14,014 bases of DNA from an uncultured Bacilli bacterium (GCA_944350395.1 CALVPA010000085.1:1-14014), one strand, 5' to 3'; shown: positions 6,673 to 14,014, counted from the first letter of the stretch. The notes: a model not told the origin generated them from the letters alone. Translations and numbers: made by a program.

Positions 6673-9249
6673 ATGAAAAAAGTTATATTAGTAGATGGCA
6701 ATAATTTAATGTTTAGAAGTTACTATGCGACTGCATATTCGGGTTCGATTATGAAAAATAGTAAAGGTCAGGCGACTAATGCGCTTTATGGGTTTGTATC
6801 CATGATTAATAAGATAATCGCAGAAGAAAATCCCAGCTACATGGTCGTTGCTTTTGACATAGGGAAAAACTTTAGACACGATAAGTATGAAAACTATAAA
6901 GCTGGTAGAAATGCTACTCCTGAAGATTTAAAGAGTCAAATGCCCATTGCTAGGGATTTATTGGATGCAATGGGAATAAAACACTTAGAACTAGAAGGGT
7001 ATGAAGCGGACGACATAATAGGAACTCTAGCTAAGGAAGCAGATTTAGATCCAGAGTACGATGCACTTATCGTCTCGTCTGATCACGATTTAATGCAACT
7101 CATAAGTCCAGTAGTCAGTATGAAGATGCTCAAATCTAACGGTAGCATTTATTATACTGTAGATACGTTCCGAGAAGAATATGGTTTCGATCCTATAAAA
7201 ATTATCGATTTAAAGAGTTTAATGGGAGATGCGAGCGATAATATTCCTGGCGTAAAGGGAATAGGCGAGAAAACCGCTAAAAATCTCATACAGACTTATG
7301 GCTCTCTGGATGGAGTTTATGCCAATATCGATAACATAAAGGGAAAAATGCAGGAAAAACTAATCCAAGACAAAAATAATGCGTATTTTAGTTATGAACT
7401 AGCCACGATATATAGAGATGTACCACTAGAATTCGATTTAGGTGAACTTACATATGATGGGCCAGATTATGAAAAATTAAAGTCTTTATATCAAGAATTA
7501 GAGTTCCACTCTTTATTAAAGAATATCAACTTCCAAAGTATTCCTAGTAAAGAAGTTAATTATAAGATAGTAGAAAATATAAACGATATAAAGGATGCTC
7601 TAGAATATTCCTATTTTATCGAATGCGATAGAGATAATTATCACTATGCAAACATAATCGGAATGGGATTATGCGATGGAATAAATTCGTACTATGTAGA
7701 TAAGAATCTAGTATATGACGTACTAAATAAATTAAATGTTAGACTCAGATACACTTACGCTCTTAAAAAGAATATAGTTTTGGCGGCTAAAAAGAATATA
7801 AAACTTTTAAACAGCGATTTCGATATGATGATTGCATACTATTTATTAGACAATACAACTAAAGATGATTTAGCTTTAAAGATGAGCGACAATGGAATAA
7901 ATGTCTATTATTACGACGATCTTACAAAGGGTAAATGTGAAGCAAAAACTATCGAAAAAGGAATAGTTCAAAAGGCAAAATTTGTATATGACCATAAGGA
8001 TGAACTTATAGATAGATTACACAGTGAAAATATGATATCTCTATTTAACGATATCGAGATGCCTCTAACGGAAGTGCTTGCTAGTATGGAAATAGAGGGT
8101 ATAAGAGTGGACTATAAAATATTAAAAGAAATGCAAAATGTTTTAAAGGACAAAGTAGAATCTTTAAAATGTGAAATATGTAAAATTGCAGGCGTAGAGT
8201 TCAACGTCGCCAGTCCAAAACAACTTGCAGATATTCTTTTTAATAAATTAGGTATACCTTATCCGGGCAAGAAATCTAAGACTTATAGTACAGATTCTTC
8301 TATATTAGAAAAACTGCTTCCAGATTATTCGATCGCTGCATCTATACTAGAATATAGAACGCTTTCTAAGTTATATAACACTTATGTAGAGCCCTTAGAG
8401 TCATACATAAAGGAAGATGATAAAATACATACTATTTATAAACAGACTTTGACTAGAACGGGTAGGTTATCGAGTGTGGAACCTAATTTACAGAACATTC
8501 CTACTAGAGAAGAAGAGGGCAAACTCATAAGAAAAGCATTCGTTCCGGAAGATAATTCCGTAATATTGAGTGCCGATTATTCACAGATAGAACTCAGAAT
8601 ACTTGCGCATATCTCTGAGGATGAGACTATGATAAATTCGTTTAGGAACAAGGACGACATACACAAGAGAGTTGCCGCGGACATATATGGAGTACCGATC
8701 GAAGAAGTTACTCCTAAAATGAGAAGCACCGCTAAACACGTGATATTTGGAATCGTATACGGCATAAGTGGATTTGGGCTCGGAGAAAACTTAAATATAT
8801 CTCCAAAAGAAGCAAAAAATTTTATAGAGAAATATTATGAGATGTATCCAAAAGTAAAAGAATATATGGATAATATTAAAAAAAGCGCACATGAAAACGG
8901 TTATGTAACTACTCTATTTAATCGCAAGAGATACATTGATGAACTTAAAAGTCCAGTATATACAATAAGATTAGGGGGAGAAAGGATTGCTTTAAATACT
9001 CCTATACAGGGTACTGGCGCAGATATAATAAAAAAAGCTATGATTAATCTCTATAATGATTTGATGAGAAAAAATTTGAAAAGTAAAATTTTACTACAGG
9101 TTCACGACGAAATTATCATGAACGTATGTAAAGATGAATTAGATACAGTAAAAGATTTAGTAAAAAAAGATATGGAAGGTGTCGTAAATTGGGAATTGCC
9201 ACTCGATGTAGACATAAACATAGGCGACAATTGGTATGAAGCAAAATAA
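6673..9249 (+). CDS. polA: DNA polymerase I
   Basis: PolA removes RNA primers and fills repair gaps. The 858-residue protein has the three expected parts. The 5' nuclease (about 1-290) shows VDGNN, AFD, the EGYEADDIIGTL acidic cluster and the helix-hairpin-helix region DASDNIPGVKGIGEKTA. The 3'-5' exonuclease-like domain (about 300-450) lacks the DxE pair (it reads ECD), so it is probably inactive, as in Bacillus and Taq enzymes. The polymerase (about 455-858) has motif A (ADYSQIELR, catalytic D635), motif B (R684, K688, F692, Y696) and motif C (VHDE, D812). In motif B the Asn usually just before the Phe is Ile691. The ATG at 6673 follows GGTGAT at 6662-6667. It is followed 13 bases later by mutM, a common pairing in Firmicutes. 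Confidence 0.97.
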   Translation: MKKVILVDGNNLMFRSYYATAYSGSIMKNSKGQATNALYGFVSMINKIIAEENPSYMVVAFDIGKNFRHDKYENYKAGRNATPEDLKSQMPIARDLLDAMGIKHLELEGYEADDIIGTLAKEADLDPEYDALIVSSDHDLMQLISPVVSMKMLKSNGSIYYTVDTFREEYGFDPIKIIDLKSLMGDASDNIPGVKGIGEKTAKNLIQTYGSLDGVYANIDNIKGKMQEKLIQDKNNAYFSYELATIYRDVPLEFDLGELTYDGPDYEKLKSLYQELEFHSLLKNINFQSIPSKEVNYKIVENINDIKDALEYSYFIECDRDNYHYANIIGMGLCDGINSYYVDKNLVYDVLNKLNVRLRYTYALKKNIVLAAKKNIKLLNSDFDMMIAYYLLDNTTKDDLALKMSDNGINVYYYDDLTKGKCEAKTIEKGIVQKAKFVYDHKDELIDRLHSENMISLFNDIEMPLTEVLASMEIEGIRVDYKILKEMQNVLKDKVESLKCEICKIAGVEFNVASPKQLADILFNKLGIPYPGKKSKTYSTDSSILEKLLPDYSIAASILEYRTLSKLYNTYVEPLESYIKEDDKIHTIYKQTLTRTGRLSSVEPNLQNIPTREEEGKLIRKAFVPEDNSVILSADYSQIELRILAHISEDETMINSFRNKDDIHKRVAADIYGVPIEEVTPKMRSTAKHVIFGIVYGISGFGLGENLNISPKEAKNFIEKYYEMYPKVKEYMDNIKKSAHENGYVTTLFNRKRYIDELKSPVYTIRLGGERIALNTPIQGTGADIIKKAMINLYNDLMRKNLKSKILLQVHDEIIMNVCKDELDTVKDLVKKDMEGVVNWELPLDVDINIGDNWYEAK

Positions 9250-9262
9250 GTGAGGTGGTATC

Positions 9263-10081
9263 ATGCCTGAAATTGCAGAAGTAAGAGTAGTTGCAAACAC
9301 ATTAAAAAGACAAATTTTAAATAAAAAAATTACAACAGTAAAAGTCTTATATCCAAATATAATTATGGGAGATACTAACGTATTTATTGATACATTATGC
9401 GGTAAGACTATAGAGGATGTTAGAACTTGTGGAAAATGGATCGTATTTAATCTAGCCGAGTATTCACTTTTAAGTCATCTCAGAATGGAAGGGAAATATT
9501 TCTACGAACTGTCTAATAATGAAGTAGAAAAACATACGCATGTGATAATTTCATTCGAAAACGGAATGGATTTAAGATATAACGATGTGCGTAAGTTTGG
9601 GAAAATGCTCCTAGTAAAAAGTTCCGATTTAACGAAGTGTAAAGAACTTACTAAACTTGGGTTAGAACCGGACGATGATAAACTTTCAACAGGGTATCTT
9701 TTAGATAGATTTAAAAATAAGAAAAAACCTATTAAAACTCTTTTATTAGACCAATCAATTATAAATGGACTAGGTAACATCTATGCTAATGAAGTCTTAT
9801 TTGCATCTAAAATAAATCCATTTAAAAAAGGATGTGAAATTACAGACGATGAAGCTAGAAAAATTATCGAAAATTCAAAGAAAATAATATCTAAATCTTT
9901 CGAATTGGGAGGATGTACCATAAGAAGTTATACGTCAAGTTTAGGAGTAATCGGTCACTATCAAGAAGAGTTAAAAGTACACGGAAAAGAAAATGGGAAG
10001 TGTCCTATATGTGGTAATAAAATAAAGAAAATCAAAATAGATGGTAGGAGTACTTATTACTGTGAATTTTGTCAAAAATAA
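9263..10081 (+). CDS. mutM: Formamidopyrimidine-DNA glycosylase (Fpg/MutM)
   Basis: This base-excision repair enzyme removes oxidised purines such as 8-oxoguanine and nicks the abasic site. At 272 residues it has normal length. The catalytic N-terminal Pro2 and Glu3 are present, though the usual PELPEVE opening reads PEIAEVR. Lys58 (CGKW), SHLRMEGKY (71-79) and QSIINGLGNIYANE follow. The C-terminal zinc finger has C247, C250, C267 and C270 with Arg262 in GRST for DNA contact. The ATG at 9263 is preceded by GTGAGGTGG at 9250-9258, directly after the polA stop, so the two genes form one operon. A two-way terminator ends it. Identification is firm. Confidence 0.96.
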   Translation: MPEIAEVRVVANTLKRQILNKKITTVKVLYPNIIMGDTNVFIDTLCGKTIEDVRTCGKWIVFNLAEYSLLSHLRMEGKYFYELSNNEVEKHTHVIISFENGMDLRYNDVRKFGKMLLVKSSDLTKCKELTKLGLEPDDDKLSTGYLLDRFKNKKKPIKTLLLDQSIINGLGNIYANEVLFASKINPFKKGCEITDDEARKIIENSKKIISKSFELGGCTIRSYTSSLGVIGHYQEELKVHGKENGKCPICGNKIKKIKIDGRSTYYCEFCQK

Positions 10082-10119
10082 AAGAATCTGCACATAATAT
10101 AGCGATTCTTTTATTTTTT
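10079..10119. terminator. Bidirectional terminator between mutM and femAB
   Basis: A 10-bp stem pairs TAAAAGAATC (10079-10088) with GATTCTTTTA (10104-10113) around a 15-base loop. The left arm begins with the mutM stop codon and the right arm ends with the minus-strand stop codon of femAB. T-runs follow in both directions. Confidence 0.8.
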
Positions 10120-11337
10120 ATTGAGTTCTTGAGCTAATTTACCGGAAGATAAGAGGTAATCATAGGCTCCTTTGTTAAACACGAGATCGAATTCGCCTAT
10201 GTATTCATAGATATTAGGATTAAATCCCATTTTAAATCTGTTCAAACCTTTATACGGAGAAGACTCTTTAAAGTCTCCACTTATTCCACCTAAATCTAAG
10301 TAATCAAAATCATCTTTATAGTTTTCGATTATGGCATCGTATAAGAAATAGTTAGAATTTAGATATGAGTAATTTCTGTCAAAAGCACTTTCTACAATGT
10401 GTACTCTATTTTCATACTTGACTACTATTGCAAACGCAACTATTTCGTCATTGTGATTTCTAAGTCCATCTGTCGCTAGTACTATTTCATTTTTTATGAC
10501 ACATAACTTAGAATCAGAACTCATCTTTCTATTTAAATCGGCAGGACGATGACTTCTGTGTAATATCTCATTATATAAACTGTTATTTTCAAGTTCTTTG
10601 TCATAAAGACTTTGACTGTTTTTAATAAATGTTTCAAAGTCGACTTTTACGAGAAGCAAATCGATTTTACCTTTTTGATTAAAAAGATTATATAAATTTT
10701 TATAATACGACACATCTTTATCTTTCTTTATGATACTTAAAGCACGTTCTAAATCTTTTTCGTTTCCCAGTGTCAAGTATAATCCCTTACGTTTTGCATT
10801 TCTGACCTTATTTCTGTTTGTCTTAGAGTAATTTTTAATATTTGAACTCTTAAGATTCACATATGCGTTGAACCTCGGATTTATAGATTCAAAATACAAG
10901 TTGTCTTTTAATTTATTAAAACCAAATCTTTGAATTTCCCTTTTTAATCGCATATTTGGATTATCTTTAAACTCTAGAGTTTTGGGATTAACTTCTCCTA
11001 CGACTATTTCAGGATTTATTTTGATAAAGACGACATTTTTCTTTGAATAAAACTCTTTTAATTTTTTAGTAAAAGTATCGACTAGATTTTCATCGTAATA
11101 ATTTATTAAAAAGCCTTTAGGAGCATACCCGTAACGCATATTTAATCCTATTTTTTTAAATAGAATTAGAGATGCTGCAACGATCACATTCGACTCATTC
11201 ACTAAGCCTATATAGTCATAATTATATTTATGTTCACCCATTAATCTAGCATATTCTTCAGTCTGCATATAATTTTTAAGAGGACTATTTTTGACGTACT
11301 CAGTGAATGCTTGTATTGTTAATTCTTTTATTTCCAT
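10111..11337 (-). CDS. FemA/FemB-family aminoacyltransferase (peptidoglycan interpeptide bridge)
   Basis: Enzymes of this family use aminoacyl-tRNA to add amino acids to the stem-peptide lysine of lipid II, building the cross-bridge of peptidoglycan at the inner face of the membrane. The 408-residue protein shows the two-lobed GNAT-like layout. The N-terminal lobe has LKNYMQTEEYARLMG, a YAPKGFLINYY strand, KINPEIV and RNKVRNAKRKGL (175-186). The C-terminal lobe has ATDGLRNHNDEIVAF, DLGGISGD and YKGLNRFKMGFNP. The helical arm between the lobes is short for the family. An in-frame ATG at 11391 was rejected because the promoter overlaps it; the ATG at 11337 has AAAGGAG 6 bases upstream. The amino acid transferred cannot be read from sequence. 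Its presence implies a branched peptidoglycan. Confidence 0.92.
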   Translation of the reverse strand: MEIKELTIQAFTEYVKNSPLKNYMQTEEYARLMGEHKYNYDYIGLVNESNVIVAASLILFKKIGLNMRYGYAPKGFLINYYDENLVDTFTKKLKEFYSKKNVVFIKINPEIVVGEVNPKTLEFKDNPNMRLKREIQRFGFNKLKDNLYFESINPRFNAYVNLKSSNIKNYSKTNRNKVRNAKRKGLYLTLGNEKDLERALSIIKKDKDVSYYKNLYNLFNQKGKIDLLLVKVDFETFIKNSQSLYDKELENNSLYNEILHRSHRPADLNRKMSSDSKLCVIKNEIVLATDGLRNHNDEIVAFAIVVKYENRVHIVESAFDRNYSYLNSNYFLYDAIIENYKDDFDYLDLGGISGDFKESSPYKGLNRFKMGFNPNIYEYIGEFDLVFNKGAYDYLLSSGKLAQELNKK

Positions 11338-11362
11338 GGCATACTCCTTTCGTGAGTTATTC

Positions 11363-11391
11363 ATTATAACACAATAGTGTGTATTTTTCAA
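11363..11391 (-). promoter_or_regulatory. Promoter of femAB
   Basis: On the minus strand TTGAAA (11386-11391) and TATAAT (11363-11368) have an ideal 17-base spacer, with TGT before the -10 making it extended. The spacer contains an imperfect ACAC-GTGT palindrome. The leader is about 19 bases to the ATG at 11337. Confidence 0.85.
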
Positions 11392-11398
11392 ATTGACC

Positions 11399-11427
11399 TT
11401 GAATATTTTAGCTAGTTAGTATATAAT
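11399..11427 (+). promoter_or_regulatory. Promoter of eno
   Basis: TTGAAT (11399-11404) and TATAAT (11422-11427) are 17 bases apart. The start would fall near 11434, about 22 bases before the ATG. The -35 lies only 7 bases from the -35 of the divergent femAB promoter, so the two polymerases would compete for the same short stretch. Confidence 0.8.
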
Positions 11428-11455
11428 TTATTTTAGGATAAAGGGTGAAGAAAAG

Positions 11456-12703
11456 ATGACAAAGATTACAGGTTTATGTGCACACGAGATATTAGATTCT
11501 AGAGGAAACCCTACTGTATATTGCGAATTACAGACCGAAAACGGTGTGAAGGTAAATGCTAGTGTACCTAGTGGAGCATCTACTGGTTCAAAAGAAGCAT
11601 TAGAACTTAGAGATGATGTGCAAACTAGATACGACGGAAAAGGTGTAAAAAGAGCAGTCGCAAATGTAAATGAAGTGATTAAACCTGCTATCTTAGGAAA
11701 AGAATTAAACCAAAGTGAAATAGATAAATTAATGATCGAATTAGATGGAACAGATAATAAATCTAAATTGGGTGCCAACGCGATTCTTTCTGTATCTCTT
11801 TGCGCACTAAAGGCAAGCGCTTTAGAAGAAGGGAAAGAATTATACGAATATTTGAGCGATGGCAGCATTTCTATGCCTATTGCCATGATGAATATATTAA
11901 ACGGCGGTGTTCATGCGACAAATGGAATCGATATACAGGAGTTTATGATTGTACCTGTTGTTAAGACTATTCACGAGCGTGTTAGATGCGGTTCGGAGAT
12001 ATTCCACAAACTTAAGACTATTTTAAAGAAAAAAGGACTTACTACTGGACTCGGCGATGAAGGTGGATATGCCCCTAAACTTGTAAGTAATACCGAAGCC
12101 TTAGACTTAATTGTAGAAGCGATTAAGACAGCCGGATATACACCTGGAAAGAATGTTTTTATTGCACTAGATGTTGCAGCAAACTCGTTATATGATGCAG
12201 AAACTAAGACATACAGACTAGATAATACACGTATGAATAGAGACGGATTATTAAATTACTATAAGTATCTCGTAAATAAATATCCTATTATCAGTATAGA
12301 AGACCCATTCGAAGAAAACGACTTAGAATCATTGAGTAAAATTACTGCACTTCTTGGAAATAAGATAATGATAGTAGGTGACGATTATTTCGTAACTAAC
12401 GCTAAACTTTTTAAGCCTGCAATAGAAAAAAAGGCTGCAAACGCAATATTACTTAAATTAAATCAAATTGGAACTGTTACAGAGATGTTAGATACTATTA
12501 AATTAGCTAAAGAAAATGGCTATAAAACAGTTATCAGTCATAGAAGTGGTGAAACTTGCGACACATACATATCAGATATAGCAGTAGGCCTAAATCTCGG
12601 CTTTATAAAAACAGGGTCTCTTGCAAGGGGAGAAAGAATTGCGAAATATAATAGACTCATGCTTATAGAGGATAAACTACTTGGCAAGAGTAAAATGGAG
12701 TGA
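11456..12703 (+). CDS. eno: Enolase
   Basis: Enolase converts 2-phosphoglycerate to phosphoenolpyruvate in glycolysis, in the cytoplasm. At 415 residues it is slightly shorter than usual (about 430). Active-site and metal residues are in place: the Ser42 loop (GASTG), H153, E162, E202 (GDEGG), metal ligands D239, E282 and D309, K334, HRS 362-364 and K385 (IKTGS). It is more divergent than most bacterial enolases: SIEDPFEEND replaces the usual SIEDGLDEND, SGETC replaces SGETE, and TGSLARGER replaces TGSLSRSER. The ATG at 11456 follows AAGGGTG at 11441-11447. It is the only complete gene here ending in TGA. A membrane protein gene starts 4 bases later in the same transcript. The other lower-glycolysis genes are not adjacent. 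Confidence 0.96.
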   Translation: MTKITGLCAHEILDSRGNPTVYCELQTENGVKVNASVPSGASTGSKEALELRDDVQTRYDGKGVKRAVANVNEVIKPAILGKELNQSEIDKLMIELDGTDNKSKLGANAILSVSLCALKASALEEGKELYEYLSDGSISMPIAMMNILNGGVHATNGIDIQEFMIVPVVKTIHERVRCGSEIFHKLKTILKKKGLTTGLGDEGGYAPKLVSNTEALDLIVEAIKTAGYTPGKNVFIALDVAANSLYDAETKTYRLDNTRMNRDGLLNYYKYLVNKYPIISIEDPFEENDLESLSKITALLGNKIMIVGDDYFVTNAKLFKPAIEKKAANAILLKLNQIGTVTEMLDTIKLAKENGYKTVISHRSGETCDTYISDIAVGLNLGFIKTGSLARGERIAKYNRLMLIEDKLLGKSKME

Positions 12704-12707
12704 ATAT

Positions 12708-13232
12708 ATGAAGAAAATACTTAATATTTTAGGAAATATTTTACTCACTATTTTAGTTATTCTTTTAATCGGATATGGTTGGGCTTTCGTCGAGATGAAA
12801 ATTATGCTCAAGAGCAATCCAGAAATGTTTGGATATGTATTTTTTCAACAAAAAAGTGATGACATGATGACCGACTTTTATCCGGGGGACATAGTCATAG
12901 TTAAGAAAAACGCTGAGTATAATCCTGGTGACAGAATATTATATTTAGACGAAGATAGTGAGTATAACATTCAGACCGTAGTGTCAGTTGATTCAGTGTC
13001 TACTACTACTAAGTGTAATACGTGTTCTATGAACAATCCTGCAATAGATAATAGCCAAGTTATCGGTAGAGTCGTAGGCAAGTTTGCTTTTTTAGGAAAG
13101 TTTATAACGTTCTTTAGACAAAAGTGGGTAATAATGACTGTGGCAATATTGGGATTTACATGTGTAATAGTAAGTCAGTATTTGAAATCTACACCCATCA
13201 AACGCGTAAAAAAAGTTGCAAGCGATGAATAA
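12708..13232 (+). CDS. Signal peptidase I-like (SipW/S26B type) membrane protein lacking catalytic residues
   Basis: The 174-residue protein has one membrane helix at each end (about 8-28 and 139-158) and an outward domain that follows the archaeal/SipW signal peptidase pattern: YPGDIVIVKK (58-67), PGDRILYL and a C-terminal SQVIGRVVGKFAFLGK. Active members read SGSMEP, with the Ser before Met as nucleophile, then a THRV histidine, then a TKGDAN aspartate. Here the first reads SDDMMT (Asp52 in place of Ser), the second IQTVV (no His) and the third TKCNTC, which introduces a CxxC at 103-106. It therefore probably cannot cut signal peptides and may bind, chaperone or regulate instead. The ATG at 12708 has GGAG at 12697-12700 just before the eno stop; a TTG at 12681 inside eno is rejected. 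It is coupled to eno and precedes secG. Confidence 0.82.
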   Translation: MKKILNILGNILLTILVILLIGYGWAFVEMKIMLKSNPEMFGYVFFQQKSDDMMTDFYPGDIVIVKKNAEYNPGDRILYLDEDSEYNIQTVVSVDSVSTTTKCNTCSMNNPAIDNSQVIGRVVGKFAFLGKFITFFRQKWVIMTVAILGFTCVIVSQYLKSTPIKRVKKVASDE

Positions 13233-13244
13233 ATATGGTAGAAT
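13216..13244 (+). promoter_or_regulatory. Promoter of secG inside the end of the preceding gene
   Basis: TTGCAA (13216-13221) and TAGAAT (13239-13244) have a 17-base spacer ending in TGG, an extended -10. The -35 lies within the last codons of the signal-peptidase-like gene. The secG leader would be about 17 bases. Confidence 0.7.
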
Positions 13245-13267
13245 GAAAACCGAAATCAGGTGAGAAG

Positions 13268-13486
13268 ATGGAAACAGCATTATTGATATTATCCATAGTT
13301 TTAATCGCTTTAGTACTTTTGCAAAGCAATAAAGCTAGCGATGCAGGTCAAATAATTACTGGCGGAAATGCCGAATTATTTCAAGCACAAAAAGAAAGAG
13401 GAGTAGAACTTTTCATTAGTAGACTTACGTTTTTAGTAGGTGCTGCTTTTATGATAATAGCATTTCTAATAATGTTTACAGCATAA
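13268..13486 (+). CDS. secG: Preprotein translocase subunit SecG
   Basis: SecG is a small subunit of the SecYEG channel that helps export proteins across the cytoplasmic membrane. The 72-residue product has the family's usual length and shape. A first helix (about 3-19) ends in the typical LLQSNKASDAG, then a short cytoplasmic loop rich in Gly (QIITGGNAELF) and a second helix (about 48-70). The ATG at 13268 follows AGGTGAG at 13258-13264. It has its own promoter and terminator, so it can be expressed apart from eno. The position just before rnr matches Bacillus-type gene order. Confidence 0.93.
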   Translation: METALLILSIVLIALVLLQSNKASDAGQIITGGNAELFQAQKERGVELFISRLTFLVGAAFMIIAFLIMFTA

Positions 13487-13509
13487 TACACTTCATGTGT
13501 ATTTTTTTT
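13485..13509 (+). terminator. Rho-independent terminator after secG
   Basis: AATACAC (13485-13491) pairs with GTGTATT (13497-13503) around a 5-base loop, merging into an eight-T tract at 13502-13509. The stem begins inside the stop codon. Confidence 0.88.
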
Positions 13510-13519
13510 ATCGATATTG

Positions 13520-13528
13520 TGGTAAAAT
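13520..13528 (+). promoter_or_regulatory. Extended -10 promoter for rnr
   Basis: TGG-TAAAAT forms an extended -10, with no convincing -35 because the T tract of the secG terminator occupies that position. The leader would be about 18 bases to the ATG at 13553. Confidence 0.5.
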
Positions 13529-13552
13529 AAGTCTATAAGAGAGAGTGTAAAT

Positions 13553-14014
13553 ATGAAAGAAAAAGTATTAAATATATTAAAAATGCAGAGCAATGCGGTA
13601 AGCACAGAGGAATTATGTTCACTTTTAGAAAATGCAAGCACTGACGAAATAAGTAAAGTTCAACCAATTTTAAACGAGATGGTTCAAAATGGAGAAGTTT
13701 ACTATACAAATAAAGGAAAATACATTTTATTTGAAAATTGTCCCGATATAAAAATAGGAGAAATAGATGTAAATCAAAAAGGTTTCGGTTTTTTACTTCA
13801 AGAAGGAGAAGATATACACATCGAAAAGATGTTCCTAAACGGTGCTATCGATGGTGACACTGTAATCGTCGAAATTACTGAAAAGAAACCTAAATTAGAG
13901 GGTAGAGTTCTAAGAATTGTAAAGAGAAACTTAAACAACCTGGTAGGGATAGTTCGTTTTATTCACGGTAAGCCTTTTATGACTAAAGAAAATAAAAGAA
14001 CTCTCACAATTGAA
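13553..14014 (+). CDS. rnr: Ribonuclease R, N-terminal part (runs off the right end)
   Basis: RNase R is a processive 3'-5' exoribonuclease that degrades structured RNA and takes part in ribosome and tmRNA quality control. An open frame of 154 codons runs to the window edge without a stop. It starts MKEKVLNILKMQSNAVSTEE, a winged-helix domain (about 1-65) that includes LNEMVQNGEVYYTNKGKY. It continues into the first cold-shock-like OB domain with QKGFGFLLQEGEDIHIE, NGAIDGDTVIVEI and EGRVLRIVKRN, which is the standard RNase R front end. The catalytic RNB domain lies beyond the window. The SD is weak (GAGAGTG at about 13541-13547). The position after secG is conserved in Firmicutes, where smpB often follows. 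Confidence 0.93.
   Translation, partial: MKEKVLNILKMQSNAVSTEELCSLLENASTDEISKVQPILNEMVQNGEVYYTNKGKYILFENCPDIKIGEIDVNQKGFGFLLQEGEDIHIEKMFLNGAIDGDTVIVEITEKKPKLEGRVLRIVKRNLNNLVGIVRFIHGKPFMTKENKRTLTIE

Noticed and set aside
8577..8765. Minus-strand open frame within polA, and similar small antisense frames inside the protease, mutM, eno and secG genes
   Set aside because: All are shadows opposite strong coding sequence, without ribosome binding sites or recognisable protein character.
11338..11391. Longer femAB starting at the ATG at 11391
   Set aside because: The -10 and -35 elements lie within the added 18 codons, and the ATG at 11337 has a strong AAAGGAG.
12701..12703. TGA read as tryptophan (mycoplasma code)
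   Set aside because: Read-through would add only seven residues to eno before a TAA, so this site alone does not decide. But the conserved Trp residues in polA, spo0A and the S41 protease are TGG, and no in-frame TGA occurs in any gene.
12681..12707. TTG start giving nine extra residues to the signal-peptidase-like protein
   Set aside because: It overlaps the end of eno. The ATG at 12708 has a proper ribosome binding site and begins a normal membrane helix.

Overview
The window is strongly AT-rich, densely packed chromosomal DNA from a low-GC Gram-positive bacterium (Firmicutes, probably class Bacilli). Three genes set the lineage. There is a convincing Spo0A, the master regulator of endospore formation. 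There is a FemA/FemB-type peptidoglycan bridge enzyme. The eno ... secG-rnr gene order is familiar from Firmicutes. Spo0A and FemAB imply a walled and possibly spore-forming cell, which argues against a true mycoplasma even though the base composition looks mollicute-like. Every tryptophan codon I checked is TGG and no conserved Trp is written TGA, so the standard bacterial code applies. My best guess is an uncultured gut Bacilli of the Erysipelotrichia/RF39 kind; that placement is inference.

Layout. Positions 1-70 hold the tail of an unidentified gene. Positions 113-886 hold the C-terminal part of a LolA-like (YdcC-type) sporulation lipoprotein that has lost its signal peptide and front half. 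Next come a single-pass membrane protein with a thioredoxin-like look (953-1477), an S41/PDZ processing protease of the CtpA/CtpB type (1565-2761) and spo0A (2868-3626), each behind its own promoter and followed by a hairpin terminator. A two-gene minus-strand operon (6557 down to 3662) encodes two unrecognised membrane-anchored surface proteins, the second with a Ser/Asn-rich stalk and repeated Cys-bounded motifs. Divergent from it runs polA-mutM (6673-10081), for DNA repair and replication. A minus-strand femAB gene (11337 down to 10111) converges on mutM and lies back to back with eno. The eno gene is followed four bases later by a signal-peptidase-like membrane protein that appears to lack its catalytic residues. 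Then come secG and the start of rnr (RNase R), which runs off the right end.

How it fits together. The left third looks sporulation-linked: the LolA/YdcC remnant, a CtpB-like protease and Spo0A. The right third is a housekeeping island covering glycolysis, the Sec translocon and RNA decay. The two-gene minus-strand operon is the least explained part of the window.

Signals are very regular. Most transcription units start from a promoter whose -10 lies only about 20-30 bases before the start codon, and several promoters carry a TGn extended -10. Most units end in a short hairpin that overlaps the stop codon. Both convergent junctions share one two-way terminator. No stretch without a gene exceeds about 120 bases. 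I saw no tRNA, rRNA, CRISPR array, insertion sequence or riboswitch.
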